Positions 25,860 to 35,869 of a stretch of 64,000 nucleotides of DNA are shown in pieces. The stretch comes from Salinispora vitiensis (GTDB lineage: Bacteria; Actinomycetota; Actinomycetes; Mycobacteriales; Micromonosporaceae). Position numbers and translations under genes: made by a program. The DNA lies in assembly GCF_000378825.1 (NCBI RefSeq), contig NZ_KB900388.1, forward strand, positions 4,719,901 through 4,783,900, given 5' to 3'. The notes below the pieces were generated by a model that did no database searches, was not told the DNA's origin, and worked only from the letters and a program-made list of their open reading frames with translations. Every line of letters starts with the position of its first letter. The stretch's first letter is position 1.

Positions 25860-28157
25860 GTGTTGTTACCCACGAGTCGGTTTCGCGGCGCGGTGCGCAG
25901 CGGGTTCACCCGCAAGCCGGCTGCCATCCCGGCGGTGGGCGGTGCCCGCCGGCCCGCAGCGTTCCTCCTCCTCGCCGTGGCCGCCGTCATCGGACTGGTC
26001 GCGGTCGTGGCCGGCGTGGCGGTGCTGCTGACCGCTGCCGGGCGGCCCGAGCTGGTCCCTTCGGTCGGCTGGGCCGAGGTGGTCGCCCTGGTCGCCGCGA
26101 CCAGCGGGCTGCTCTTCGGGGCCGGGCTGCTCCGGCTCCCCGGCATGGCCCCGACCATCGGCGTGGCCACCCGGCTGTTGCTGGATGGTGTGATCATCGC
26201 TACCGCGCTCTGGTTCGTGGGTTGGGTGCTCCTCGTCGAGCCGACCCGCCTACTCGGATCCGCTCCGGCGGTCGGTGCGCCGATCCTGCTCGCCACCGCC
26301 AGCGCGGCGCTGATCGCGGGCCTCGCCACCGTCGTGGTGTTTCGGGTCTCGTCGCCGCGGCGCCGCCTCGCCGCGTTCGGCGCGGGTTCCGCCGCGACGG
26401 CCCTCGGTGGGCTCGGCGTTGCCGCCGGGCTGCTGAAGGCTGAGGCGGGGTTGGCGTTCGGTGGCGCGACAGTGGCCGTCGCCGGCCTGCTGACCGTGGC
26501 CCTGATGCTTCATGGGTGCGATCGTCCCTGCCGGTCGGACATCGACCCGACCCGTCGCGAAGGTGAGCACGCCGTCCTGCCGATCCTGGTGATGGCGGGC
26601 GCGGCGGCGTACCACTTTCTCCAGGATGGCAGCTTCGACCCGTGCGGCGTGGCCGCTGTCAGCATCGAGGTCTTCGCCCTGGTCGCCCGGCAGTACCTGA
26701 CCCTGCACGATGTCCGCCGGTACGCGCGCCGGCTGGTCGAGGGGGAGGCGCACTTCCGGGAGTTGGCGCACACCGACGCCCTGACCGGCCTGGCGAACCG
26801 GCGGGGACTGCTGCGGGCCCTGCACCGATGCGCGGAGCAGGGCACCCCGTGCGTCCTGCTCCTGCTCGACCTGGACGGCTTCAAAAACGTCAACGATGTG
26901 CGCGGTCACGACGCCGGGGACGCCGTCCTAGCCGAGGTGGGCCGGCGGCTACGCGCCGCCCTGGGCTCCGGCGAGTTGGCGGCCCGACTCGGCGGGGACG
27001 AGTTCGCCGTCCTGCTGCCCGGCTCGCCGGCCGCCCTCGATCAGCGGGGGGAGCAACTCCTCGGGGCGGTGGCGGCCGCGTACGAACTGCCCGAGGGGCC
27101 CGTCTTCCTCTCAGCGAGCATCGGCATCGCCGGTTGGGCCCGCCAACCCGACGTCGAGCTGCTGCTGCGCCACGCCGACCTAGCCCTGCGCTACGCCAAG
27201 CAGCGCGGCAAGAACCGGATCGAGCGGTACGACGTCTCCTACGACCAGCTGTTGAGCCGACGGGCCACGCTTGAGCACGAGCTGCGGGGGGCGATCGAAC
27301 GCGACGAGCTGCGGCTGGTGTTCCAACCGGTGGCGTCGCTGCCGTCGGTGCGCCCGGTCGGTGCCGAGGCGTTGCTCCGATGGCGCCATCCGGAGCTGGG
27401 TGCGGTCCGCCCGGATGAGTTCATCCCGCTCGCCGAGGAGTGCGGCATGATCGCCAAGCTGGGGGCGTGGGTGTTGGACGAGGCCTGCCAGCAGCTCGCC
27501 CGTTGGCTTGCCGACGGGCACGACGTGTGGGTGTCGGTCAACGTCTCTCCTCGAGAGCTACACGCCCCGGCCTACGTTGTTCAGGTCGCTGACGCACTGC
27601 GCGCACATCGGGTTCCGCCGCAGCGCCTGGTGCTGGAGGTCACCGAGCACGCCGTCGCCACCGACTTGGACGAGCTGATCCGGCGGTTGACCGCGCTGCG
27701 CCGTACCGGGGTTCGGATCGCGTTGGACGACTTCGGCGCCGGCTACTCCTCCCTCGGCCAGCTTCGGCGGCTTCCGCTCGACATTCTCAAGATCGACCAC
27801 AGTCTCGTCGCCGGGCATGAGCCGGTTCGTCCGGTGGATGCCGACGGCCCGGCGTTCGCCCCGATGGTCGACATTGTCATGCGGCTTGGCCATCAGTTGG
27901 GTCTGGGGGTTATCGCCGAGGGGGTTACGACTCCGACCGAGCTGGCCGAAGTGGTCGCCGCGGGCTGCCACTTCGGCCAGGGCGCGCTCCTCGGCTGGGG
28001 GGTGCCGGCCGAGCACCTGGAGGCGATGTTGGAGGCGGCCACCTCGTCGCACGCCCCGCCGGTCGCCATGTCGGTGCCGCCCGTGCTGGCCTCCGGCCCG
28101 CCGCCGCCCCGGCGGCCGTTGCCCCGGCCCGGGCCCGGACAGCCGGTGCCGGAGTAG
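25860..28157 (+). CDS. Membrane GGDEF-EAL protein (cyclic-di-GMP turnover)
   Basis: Protein of about 765 residues. The first 280 or so hold seven to eight hydrophobic segments (for example FLLLAVAAVIGLVAVVAGVA and VVALVAATSGLLFGAGLL), then a short linker. The GGDEF domain carries an intact GGDEF motif (378-382) without an upstream RxxD inhibitory site, and the EAL domain has EALLRW (503-508), DDFGAGYSSLGQL and KIDHSL. Both activities are possible. Unlike the related gene at 8841-11258, its EAL domain begins normally (LRGAIERDELRLVFQP). The start is uncertain: GTG at 25860 or 25893, neither with a strong ribosome binding site. The C-terminal 35 residues are Pro-rich. Confidence 0.85.
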   Translation: MLLPTSRFRGAVRSGFTRKPAAIPAVGGARRPAAFLLLAVAAVIGLVAVVAGVAVLLTAAGRPELVPSVGWAEVVALVAATSGLLFGAGLLRLPGMAPTIGVATRLLLDGVIIATALWFVGWVLLVEPTRLLGSAPAVGAPILLATASAALIAGLATVVVFRVSSPRRRLAAFGAGSAATALGGLGVAAGLLKAEAGLAFGGATVAVAGLLTVALMLHGCDRPCRSDIDPTRREGEHAVLPILVMAGAAAYHFLQDGSFDPCGVAAVSIEVFALVARQYLTLHDVRRYARRLVEGEAHFRELAHTDALTGLANRRGLLRALHRCAEQGTPCVLLLLDLDGFKNVNDVRGHDAGDAVLAEVGRRLRAALGSGELAARLGGDEFAVLLPGSPAALDQRGEQLLGAVAAAYELPEGPVFLSASIGIAGWARQPDVELLLRHADLALRYAKQRGKNRIERYDVSYDQLLSRRATLEHELRGAIERDELRLVFQPVASLPSVRPVGAEALLRWRHPELGAVRPDEFIPLAEECGMIAKLGAWVLDEACQQLARWLADGHDVWVSVNVSPRELHAPAYVVQVADALRAHRVPPQRLVLEVTEHAVATDLDELIRRLTALRRTGVRIALDDFGAGYSSLGQLRRLPLDILKIDHSLVAGHEPVRPVDADGPAFAPMVDIVMRLGHQLGLGVIAEGVTTPTELAEVVAAGCHFGQGALLGWGVPAEHLEAMLEAATSSHAPPVAMSVPPVLASGPPPPRRPLPRPGPGQPVPE

Positions 28158-28222
28158 CCCGGTCGAAGTAGCCGGTGCCGGTCGGAGCAGCCTGAGCTTC
28201 GTCTGGCCAGGTCGGGCGGGTC

Positions 28223-28250
28223 GGGTCGAACTGGCTGGGTCGAACTGGCT
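28223..28250. repeat. Two perfect 14-bp tandem repeats
   Basis: GGGTCGAACTGGCT occurs twice in a row (28223-28236, 28237-28250) in the gap before the ilvB leader. No function is evident. Confidence 0.8.
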
Positions 28251-28342
28251 GGGCCGGAGCGGGGTTGGGTCGGCACGGGGACCGGGTCGGTGGCGTCGAC
28301 TGTCCCGAGGTGGGGAATTCCGACCGATCCGTTAACCAGCAT

Positions 28343-28441
28343 ATGGGACTGGTTGACTCATTGCTTGAGATCCGTCATGCTGTTCCCCATGTCGTCGTAT
28401 CGGTCGCTGCGAGTACTTACCTGAGCGCACTCTCCCACTGA
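28343..28441 (+). CDS. Leader peptide for attenuation of ilvBNC
   Basis: A 32-residue frame rich in regulated amino acids: it starts MGLVDSLLEI and contains the run VVVSV, giving about a dozen Leu, Val or Ile codons. Its stop codon lies inside the 3' arm of a perfect 11-bp hairpin, and a terminator with seven T residues follows within about 35 bases. Stalling of the ribosome at Val/Leu/Ile codons when the charged tRNA is scarce would favour read-through into ilvB. No Shine-Dalgarno sequence is seen; a leaderless transcript starting near the ATG is possible. Confidence 0.7.
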   Translation: MGLVDSLLEIRHAVPHVVVSVAASTYLSALSH

Positions 28442-28450
28442 GAGTGCGCT
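28424..28450 (+). promoter_or_regulatory. Pause or antiterminator hairpin in the ilvB leader
   Basis: Perfect 11-bp stem (28424-28434 with 28440-28450) around CCACT. It overlaps the end of the leader frame, so a translating ribosome controls whether it forms. Confidence 0.65.
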
Positions 28451-28451
28451 G

Positions 28452-28482
28452 GCCCCGTGCATCCCGCACGCGGGCTTTTTTT
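28452..28482 (+). terminator. Attenuator terminator upstream of ilvB
   Basis: GC-rich stem of about nine pairs with one bulge (28452-28460 with 28466-28475), loop ATCCC, followed directly by seven T residues (28476-28482). This classic intrinsic form is unusual in the window, where other terminators lack T tracts. ilvB begins 84 bases later. Confidence 0.8.
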
Positions 28483-28565
28483 GTTGCCGTCAGATCCCGT
28501 CGGGCACCCCGCCGGCGTTCCACCGCAGAACCCACCGCACCCTCCAGCCGAAGGCCTGAACCGCC

Positions 28566-30449
28566 ATGACGAGACCCACACCCGAGACCCTCGCCAACTC
28601 CGCCCGGCGGGCCCGCGCGGCCGTCGAGCAGGCCCGCGACGCCGACCGGCCCCGCGGGACGGCCACGCCGACCGTCCCGGCGGTACGCACTCCCGTTTCC
28701 GCCCCCGCCCAGGTCTCCGGTGCCGGGTCCCTCGTGCGTTCTCTCGAAGCGCTCGGCGTCGAGGTCATCTTCGGCATCCCCGGCGGCGCGATCCTGCCGG
28801 CCTACGACCCGTTGTACGACTCCACCGTCCGGCACATCCTGGTCCGGCACGAGCAGGGTGCTGGACACGCGGCGACCGGGTACGCGCAGGCGACCGGGCG
28901 GGTCGGCGTCTGTGTCGCCACCTCCGGGCCCGGCGCGACCAACCTGGTGACGCCGATCGCCGACGCGTACATGGATTCGGTGCCGCTGGTGGCGATCACC
29001 GGCCAGGTCGCCCGGCCGTCGATCGGGACGGACGCCTTCCAGGAGGCGGACATCCAGGGCATCACGCTGCCGATCACCAAGCACAACTTCCTGGTCCAGA
29101 GCGCCGAGGAGCTGCCGCGGGTGCTCGCCGAGGCGTTCCACCTCGCCGCGACCGGCCGGCCCGGCCCGGTGCTGGTGGACATCCCCAAGGACGTCCTCCA
29201 GGCGTCAACCGTCTTCGCCTGGCCACCGACGCTAGATCTACCCGGCTATCGGCCGACGCTGCACCCGCACGGAAAGCAGATCCGGGAGGCGGCCCGGCTG
29301 ATGGCCATCGCCCGCCGGCCGGTGCTCTACGTCGGTGGCGGGGTGCTCAAGGCCGGCGCGACCGACGGGCTGCGCCAGCTCGCCGAGCTGACCGGAATTC
29401 CGGTGGTCACCACCCTGATGGCGCTCGGGGCGTTCCCCGACTCGCACCCGCAGCACCTGGGCATGCCCGGCATGCACGGTACGGTCGCGGCGGTCCACGG
29501 TCTGCAGAAGGCGGATCTGATCGTCGCGCTGGGGGCGAGGTTCGATGACCGGGTGACCGGCCAGCTGGACTCGTTCGCTCCCGACGCGGCCGTGGTGCAC
29601 GCCGACATCGACCCGGCCGAGATCGGCAAGAACCGGCACGCGGACGTCCCGATCGTGGGGGATGCCCGGCACGTCATCGACGAACTGGTCGGCGCGGTCA
29701 CCGTCGAGCAGTCGGCCGGTCACCGGCCTGACCTCGACGACTGGTGGTCCCAGCTGCAGGAGCTGCGCAGGCGTTACCCGCTGGGGTACGACGATCCGGC
29801 CGACGGCACGCTCTCCCCGCAGTACGTGCTCCGCCGGCTCGGCGAGATCGTCGGCCCGGAGGCGGTGTACGTGGCGGGTGTGGGCCAGCACCAGATGTGG
29901 GCTTCCCAGTTCATCTCGTACGAGAAGCCCCGCACCTGGTTGAACTCCGGCGGCCTCGGCACCATGGGGTACGCGGTGCCGGCGGCGATGGGCGCCAAGG
30001 TTGGTCGGCCGGAGACGGTGGTCTGGGGGATCGACGGCGACGGCTGCTTCCAGATGACCAGCCAGGAGCTGGCGACCTGTGCCCTGGAAGGGATACCTGT
30101 CAAGATCGCCGTGATCAACAACGGCAATCTCGGCATGGTGCGGCAGTGGCAGGCCCTCTTCTACGGGGAGCGCTACTCCAACACCGATCTCGGTACCCAC
30201 AAGCATCGCATTCCGGACTTCGTCAAGCTCGCCGAGGCGCTCGGCTGCGTCGGGCTGCGCTGTGAGACAGCGGAGGACGTCGACCGGACGATCGAGGCCG
30301 CGATGTCCATCAACGACGCCCCGGTGGTCATCGACTTCGTGGTCGGCAAGGACGCCATGGTGTGGCCGATGGTCGCCGCCGGCACCAGCAACGACGAGAT
30401 CATGTTTGCCCGCGGGGTCCGGCCGGTCTTCGATGAGGACGAGGTGTAG
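28566..30449 (+). CDS. ilvB: Acetolactate synthase large subunit
   Basis: First common step of valine, leucine and isoleucine synthesis: condenses pyruvate with pyruvate or 2-ketobutyrate using thiamine diphosphate, FAD and magnesium. Length is 627 residues, with an Ala/Pro-rich extension of about 50 residues before GSLVRSLEALGVEVIFGIPGG. The catalytic Glu96 lies in RHEQGAGHAATGYA, and the cofactor motif GDG starts at residue 491 and runs to NNGNLGMVRQWQ. The ribosome binding site is weak. It leads the ilvBNC operon and is preceded by an attenuator. Confidence 0.96.
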   Translation: MTRPTPETLANSARRARAAVEQARDADRPRGTATPTVPAVRTPVSAPAQVSGAGSLVRSLEALGVEVIFGIPGGAILPAYDPLYDSTVRHILVRHEQGAGHAATGYAQATGRVGVCVATSGPGATNLVTPIADAYMDSVPLVAITGQVARPSIGTDAFQEADIQGITLPITKHNFLVQSAEELPRVLAEAFHLAATGRPGPVLVDIPKDVLQASTVFAWPPTLDLPGYRPTLHPHGKQIREAARLMAIARRPVLYVGGGVLKAGATDGLRQLAELTGIPVVTTLMALGAFPDSHPQHLGMPGMHGTVAAVHGLQKADLIVALGARFDDRVTGQLDSFAPDAAVVHADIDPAEIGKNRHADVPIVGDARHVIDELVGAVTVEQSAGHRPDLDDWWSQLQELRRRYPLGYDDPADGTLSPQYVLRRLGEIVGPEAVYVAGVGQHQMWASQFISYEKPRTWLNSGGLGTMGYAVPAAMGAKVGRPETVVWGIDGDGCFQMTSQELATCALEGIPVKIAVINNGNLGMVRQWQALFYGERYSNTDLGTHKHRIPDFVKLAEALGCVGLRCETAEDVDRTIEAAMSINDAPVVIDFVVGKDAMVWPMVAAGTSNDEIMFARGVRPVFDEDEV

Positions 30450-30510
30450 TCATGGCCCACCACACCGGGCACCGCAGGGGTCGGGAGAACCAGACGAGGA
30501 AGGCATCACC

Positions 30511-31026
30511 GTGACCATGCATACGCTCTCCGTACTCGTGGAGAATAAGCCCGGGGTCCTGGCCCGGGTGTCCGGGCTCTTCTCCCGGCGTGGCTTCAAC
30601 ATCGGCAGTCTGGCCGTGGGGGAGACCGAGAACCCGGATGTCTCCCGGATCACCATTGTGGTCAACGCCGACTCCTCCCCGCTGGAGCAGGTCACCAAGC
30701 AGCTCAACAAGTTGGTGAACATAATCAAGATCGTTGAGCTGGACCCCCAGGTGTCGGTGGCCCGGGAACTGCTGCTGGTGAAGGTCCGCGCGGACCGCAG
30801 CGCGCGCGGTCAGGTGCTGGAGACGGTGAACCTGTTCCGCGCCCGGGTCGTGGACGTCGCCCCGGAAACGCTGACCGTCGAGGCGACCGGCACCCCGGAC
30901 AAGCTGGCCGCCCTGCTCCGGGACCTCGAGGCCTTCGGGATCAAGGAGATGGTGCAGTCCGGCACGGTCGCCATCGGCCGTGGGTCCCGCTCCATCACCG
31001 CCGGCCCGGCGCTTCGGGCCGCCTGA
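30511..31026 (+). CDS. ilvN: Acetolactate synthase regulatory subunit
   Basis: Regulatory subunit of 171 residues that activates IlvB and confers valine feedback inhibition. It has the ACT domain at the N-terminus (HTLSVLVENKPGVLARVSGLFSRRGFNIGSL) and the C-terminal ALS_ss domain (ELLLVKVRAD ... LEAFGIKEMVQSGTVAIGRG). The GTG at 30511 is chosen because GAGGAAGG lies seven bases before it; an ATG two codons later is possible. It follows ilvB by 61 bp. Confidence 0.95.
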   Translation: MTMHTLSVLVENKPGVLARVSGLFSRRGFNIGSLAVGETENPDVSRITIVVNADSSPLEQVTKQLNKLVNIIKIVELDPQVSVARELLLVKVRADRSARGQVLETVNLFRARVVDVAPETLTVEATGTPDKLAALLRDLEAFGIKEMVQSGTVAIGRGSRSITAGPALRAA

Positions 31027-31086
31027 TCCGTACCCCACCAGATCTCCGATCGGCCGCCGGGCGCGGCCGTACGAAAGGGAAGTTCC

Positions 31087-32100
<1,014 letters not shown>

Positions 32101-32423
32101 CCCAGGAAGCTCCCGGGCGCCCCGGTGCGGGACTCTCCGGGGACCGCGTGCGCCCGTGACCTGACGCTCTCCCTCCCCGGCGTCGGGTCCCGGGCGTCCG
32201 GCGGTTGCGCTCCGGCACCGACGACGGATGTGCAGTTGGCCGTGCCGGGCGGTCGCTGTGAGGGCACTCACCCTGATCACCGGAGCGCCGGCCCCGATCG
32301 GCCCCCTACGATCCCTGTTAGGTGCCCGTAGCCGGCACCTGACGGCCATGGCTGGACTGCCGGCGGGGCGCAGTGCTGCCCCCGCCGCCCGGCCGACCGC
32401 TTTAGACGACATTTAGAGGACCA
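32101..32423. other. Intergenic region between ilvC and serA
   Basis: 323 bases with no credible gene. Two possible hairpins lie in its second half: 32320-32326 with 32334-32340 (seven perfect pairs) and 32362-32368 with 32380-32386. They could be serA leader structures, but no leader peptide or T tract accompanies them. Confidence 0.4.
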
Positions 32424-34019
32424 ATGAATCCCGTCGTACTGATCGCCGAAGAACTCGCTCCCGCCGCCATCGAGGTGCTCGCCCACGACTTCGACGTCCG
32501 ACATGTGGATGGCACCGACCGTCCGGCCCTGCTCTCGGCGCTCTCCGAGGCGGACGCGGTCATTGTCCGCAGTGCGACCCGAATCGACGCCGAGGCGATC
32601 GCCGCGGCACCACGACTCAAGGTGGTCGCCCGGGCCGGCGTCGGCCTGGACAACGTCGAGGTGCCGGCGGCCACCACCCGCGGCGTCATGGTCGTCAACG
32701 CCCCCACCTCCAACATCGTCTCCGCGGCCGAGCAGGCGGTCGCCCTCCTGCTGGCGGTCGCGCGGAACACCGCCAGCGCCAGCACGGCGCTGAAGGTGGG
32801 GGAGTGGAAGCGGTCGAAGTACACCGGGGTGGAGGTGCAGGGCAAGACCGTCGGGGTGGTCGGCCTGGGGCGCATCGGTGTCCTCTTCGCACAGCGGATC
32901 GCCGCGTTCGGTACCCGGCTGATCGCCTACGACCCCTACATCCAGCCGGCGCGGGCGGCGCAGCTCGGCGTCCGCCTCGTCGGCCTGGATGAGCTGCTGC
33001 GCCAGAGCGACTTCATCTCCATCCACCTGCCGAAGACGGCGGAGACGGTGGGTTTGATCGGGGAGAAGGAGCTGGCGATCGTCAAGCCCGGGGTGCGGAT
33101 CGTCAACGCCGCGCGGGGTGGCCTCGTGGACGAGCAGGCCCTCGCGGACGCCATCGCCGAGGGGCGGGTCGCCGGGGCCGGCGTTGACGTGTACGCCAAG
33201 GAGCCCTGCACCTCATCGCCGCTGTTCGCCTTCGACAACGTGGTGGCGACCCCACACCTGGGCGCCTCCACGCACGAGGCGCAGGACAAGGCGGGCCTCG
33301 CCGTGGCGCGCAGTGTGAAGCTGGCGTTGCAGGGCGAGTTCGTGCCGGACGCGGTGAACGTACAGACCGGTGGCGTGGTCGCCGAGGACGTCCGGCCGTT
33401 GCTGCCGCTGGCCGAGAAGCTCGGCCGGGCCTTCACCGCGGTGGCCGGTGGGATCGCCGCGAGCGTGACCGTGGACGTGCGGGGCGAGGTGGTCAGCAAC
33501 GACGTCTCGGTGCTCAAGCTCGCGGCGACCAAGGGGCTGTTCAGCTCGGTGGTGGAGGAGCAGGTCACCTACGTCAACGCCCCGCACCTGGCGGCCGAGC
33601 GCGGGGTGGAGGTGTCGCTGGTCACCAGGCCCGAGACGGCTGAGGAGGCGCTGCTGGTCACCATCCGTGGTGCCCTGCCGGACGGCCGGACCGTGAGCGT
33701 CTCCGGCACCAGCGTCACCGGTGCCCGGGACGTCAACAAGCTGACCGAGGTGGACGGCTTCGACGTGGAGATCGGGGCGGAGGGCATCCTGGTCTTTCTC
33801 CGTTACGCCGACCGGCCCGGTGTGGTCGGTGCGGTCGGCACCCTGCTCGGGGAGGCCGGCGTCAATATCGCCGCAATGCAGGTGGCCCGCCGGGAGGCTG
33901 GTGGGGAGACGCTGATGACCCTCACCGTTGACCAGGCGCTCGGCGCCGATCTGCTCACCTCGGTCGCCGGTTCGGTCGGTGCGACCTCGGCCAGCGCTGC
34001 TGACCTGCGGGAGGAGTGA
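32424..34019 (+). CDS. serA: D-3-phosphoglycerate dehydrogenase
   Basis: First step of serine synthesis: oxidises 3-phosphoglycerate with NAD+. Its 531 residues are the long actinobacterial form: catalytic domains with VVGLGRIGVLFAQRIAAFG, the Arg in VNAARGG, the Glu in YAKEP and the His in ATPHLGAST; then the intervening (ASB) domain of about 130 residues and a C-terminal ACT domain (ILVFLRYADRPGVVGAVGTLLG) that in mycobacteria binds serine for feedback control. AGAGGA lies before the ATG. Sitting between ilvBNC and leuB, it is probably a separate unit, with a terminator downstream. Confidence 0.95.
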   Translation: MNPVVLIAEELAPAAIEVLAHDFDVRHVDGTDRPALLSALSEADAVIVRSATRIDAEAIAAAPRLKVVARAGVGLDNVEVPAATTRGVMVVNAPTSNIVSAAEQAVALLLAVARNTASASTALKVGEWKRSKYTGVEVQGKTVGVVGLGRIGVLFAQRIAAFGTRLIAYDPYIQPARAAQLGVRLVGLDELLRQSDFISIHLPKTAETVGLIGEKELAIVKPGVRIVNAARGGLVDEQALADAIAEGRVAGAGVDVYAKEPCTSSPLFAFDNVVATPHLGASTHEAQDKAGLAVARSVKLALQGEFVPDAVNVQTGGVVAEDVRPLLPLAEKLGRAFTAVAGGIAASVTVDVRGEVVSNDVSVLKLAATKGLFSSVVEEQVTYVNAPHLAAERGVEVSLVTRPETAEEALLVTIRGALPDGRTVSVSGTSVTGARDVNKLTEVDGFDVEIGAEGILVFLRYADRPGVVGAVGTLLGEAGVNIAAMQVARREAGGETLMTLTVDQALGADLLTSVAGSVGATSASAADLREE

Positions 34020-34025
34020 TCGCGA

Positions 34026-34065
34026 GCCACGGAGGGCTCGGCCTGCCCGGCGGGCCCTCCGTGGC
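34026..34065 (+). terminator. Terminator after serA
   Basis: A 12-bp perfect stem (34026-34037 with 34054-34065) whose 16-base loop has its own small GCC/GGC pairing. It lies between the convergent serA and DUF-type gene at 34103-34459. Confidence 0.75.
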
Positions 34066-34102
34066 GTGGGCGGTACCGGGCACGGGCCGCGTGCCGGTCT
34101 GG

Positions 34103-34459
34103 TCAGCCGTCGGTGTGTTGGGGCGGTGGATAGACCGAGCCGTCCTGGACGTCGAAGAGCATCAGTTGGTGTTCGCCGGCCAGTCGCTCGATGTCCAGCA
34201 GCACCTGGTCCGCGCAGGTCGGATGCAGGTTCAGTTCGATGTGGTCGCTGGCGGTGTGTAGCGGTGTCGACGCCCAGGGGGTGTCCGTCAGGTCCGGTCG
34301 CTCCGGGTACGCGGCGGTGATCGCCCGATAGAAGCCGACGACCCGGGGATCAGGTTGGCGATCGGTGTGCTGGCCTACCCGGCACCGCTGTACGGCTGTT
34401 CGTACGTCCTCGGGCGTTGCCCCGGGTATCAGGGCCCACACGCTTAGATCGAAACTCAC
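34103..34459 (-). CDS. Conserved small protein of unknown function
   Basis: A 118-residue acidic protein beginning SFDLSVWALIPGATPEDV, with a middle DPRVVGFYRAITAAYPE and an end ELNLHPTCADQVLLDIERLAGEHQLMLFDVQDGSVYPP. From memory, this pattern (FDLSVW start, LMLFDVQDGSVYPP end) recurs in a family of actinobacterial proteins of unknown role, some near toxin or immunity genes; no toxin-like partner is visible here. No signal or membrane segment. GTG start at 34459. Confidence 0.65.
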   Translation of the reverse strand: MSFDLSVWALIPGATPEDVRTAVQRCRVGQHTDRQPDPRVVGFYRAITAAYPERPDLTDTPWASTPLHTASDHIELNLHPTCADQVLLDIERLAGEHQLMLFDVQDGSVYPPPQHTDG

Positions 34460-34787
34460 GGCGGACAGCGTGCCAGTTGTCGGTTGCCGTGTCGAAATCG
34501 CCCTTCCCCGAACTGCCGATTCTCCTTTCAGGAGAGTCGGCAGTGGAGCCTCTTGCGTGGAGTTGTGGCAATTCGCTAGCGTACTGATGCGGTTACTGGT
34601 TGATTCCGTGACGTGGTCCCGTCTTCGGGTGACGAGGTTGACGTCCGGCCCTGCTGGTCCGCACCCCTCGGATGCGCGAGCCACGCGCAATCGTCGCTGA
34701 CCGGCCCTCACGGTAGTTGCCGAAACCGTGGGGGCCGATCGTGACCCCCGCTGCGGCCGGGGCACGGATGGCGCCCCGGAGTGGCAA
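34460..34787. other. Intergenic region with a long near-perfect hairpin
   Basis: 328 bases without a convincing gene. It contains a 15-bp stem with one G-T pair (34512-34526 with 34530-34544, loop TTC). On the minus strand this lies downstream of apbE and upstream of the 118-residue protein gene, so it may be a terminator or an mRNA leader element. Confidence 0.5.
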
Positions 34788-35642
34788 TCAGTGGCGGTGA
34801 GCGTGCAGGACTCGATAGTCCGTTCCGCTGTGGAACCAGGCTAGGCCGACCGGGCCGGCGGCGTAGAGCGCGGTGGCGTAGGCGTCGGCGACGGCGAGGT
34901 CCGGTCCGACGACGGTGGCGGCGATGAACTGGTCGGCGGGTTCCCCGGTGTGCGGATCCACCACGTGTCCCCGTCGTCCGGTCACCCCGGAGGTGCCGAT
35001 CGCGCCGGCGGTCATCTCCAACACCAGCGGTGCGTGGCGCCGGTTGGTGGGGTGGTGTACGGCCACCCGCCACGGTCCCCCGTGCGCGGCGTGCCCACGT
35101 ACGACGAGGTCGGCGCCGGTGAGCACGGCGTAGTCGTTGATGCCCCCGGCCCGCAACCGGGTAGCGGCCTGTTCTACTGCCCAGCCACCCAGGAGTCCTC
35201 CCGGGTCGAAGCCGCCGGGCACCGCCCAGGCGTCGAACCAGCCGTCGGTCGCGGCCCGCATCGCGGTGCAGCGGTCTACCAGGTCGGTCAGCGGCGGGTA
35301 CGACTCGGGGCTGACCTCCCCCCGCCGTAACCGGGAGACCAGGCTCTCCGGCCGGTTCGGTCCGTAGGCCAGGTCGATCGCGCGTAGCTCCGCGACGGCG
35401 TCTCGAAGCGCCGCGCTGACGCCCCGGCGGCCCAGCCAGTCCGGTGCGTTGAACAGCAACGTGTATTCGGCGATGGTGGTGCGGACGGTGTGTGCGACGG
35501 CGATCCGTTCCCCGGTTGCCGGACCTGCTCCGTCGACCCGCCGCTGGTTGCCGCCGAGGCGAAGGTCCGGACGCGGCTGTGGGCGGAGTAGCGACGAGCC
35601 GCTCCAGTGGCTGCGTTGCTGTTCGTCGATCCTCATTCTCAT
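34788..35642 (-). CDS. apbE: FAD:protein FMN transferase (ApbE family)
   Basis: Predicted to attach FMN covalently to a threonine or serine of a target flavoprotein, using FAD. In its 284 residues the family pattern is present but divergent: the FAD loop reads GGFDPGGLLGGWAVEQA, the VLTGADLVVRG strand follows, and the metal-binding region reads ADAYATALYAAG where typical ApbE has DALST. No lipoprotein signal is seen, so it may act in the cytoplasm. No NqrC, RnfG or FMN-bind target gene is nearby. GGGAGG lies four bases before the ATG at 35642. Confidence 0.82.
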   Translation of the reverse strand: MRMRIDEQQRSHWSGSSLLRPQPRPDLRLGGNQRRVDGAGPATGERIAVAHTVRTTIAEYTLLFNAPDWLGRRGVSAALRDAVAELRAIDLAYGPNRPESLVSRLRRGEVSPESYPPLTDLVDRCTAMRAATDGWFDAWAVPGGFDPGGLLGGWAVEQAATRLRAGGINDYAVLTGADLVVRGHAAHGGPWRVAVHHPTNRRHAPLVLEMTAGAIGTSGVTGRRGHVVDPHTGEPADQFIAATVVGPDLAVADAYATALYAAGPVGLAWFHSGTDYRVLHAHRH

Positions 35643-35869
35643 CCCGCCTCCCGGCCGACGGCCCCGTTGCGCCGCGGTCTTGGTGTGGGCCCTGGTATGT
35701 GGCCCGTCGCCCCCGCTGCTGATCAGGATAGGCAGCGGAGATCACCGCTGAATGAATGTCACCTGGAAGCCTCCTGTACATCCGTTTTCCCGAATAGTGG
35801 AAGAGTCGTACCGATGCTCGGGACCAGGGCGTACGGTCGGAGCCGAGCAAGCTAGGCGGAGGAGTTGAC

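Noticed and set aside
28158..28565. A T-box or other riboswitch controlling ilvB
   Set aside because: No T-box sequence or aptamer-like fold was recognised, whereas a leader frame with branched-chain codons and paired hairpins is present.
34788..35642. ApbE as a pseudogene because of its divergent metal-binding motif
   Set aside because: The frame is intact over normal length, has a good ribosome binding site and keeps the FAD loop; divergence alone is not evidence of decay.
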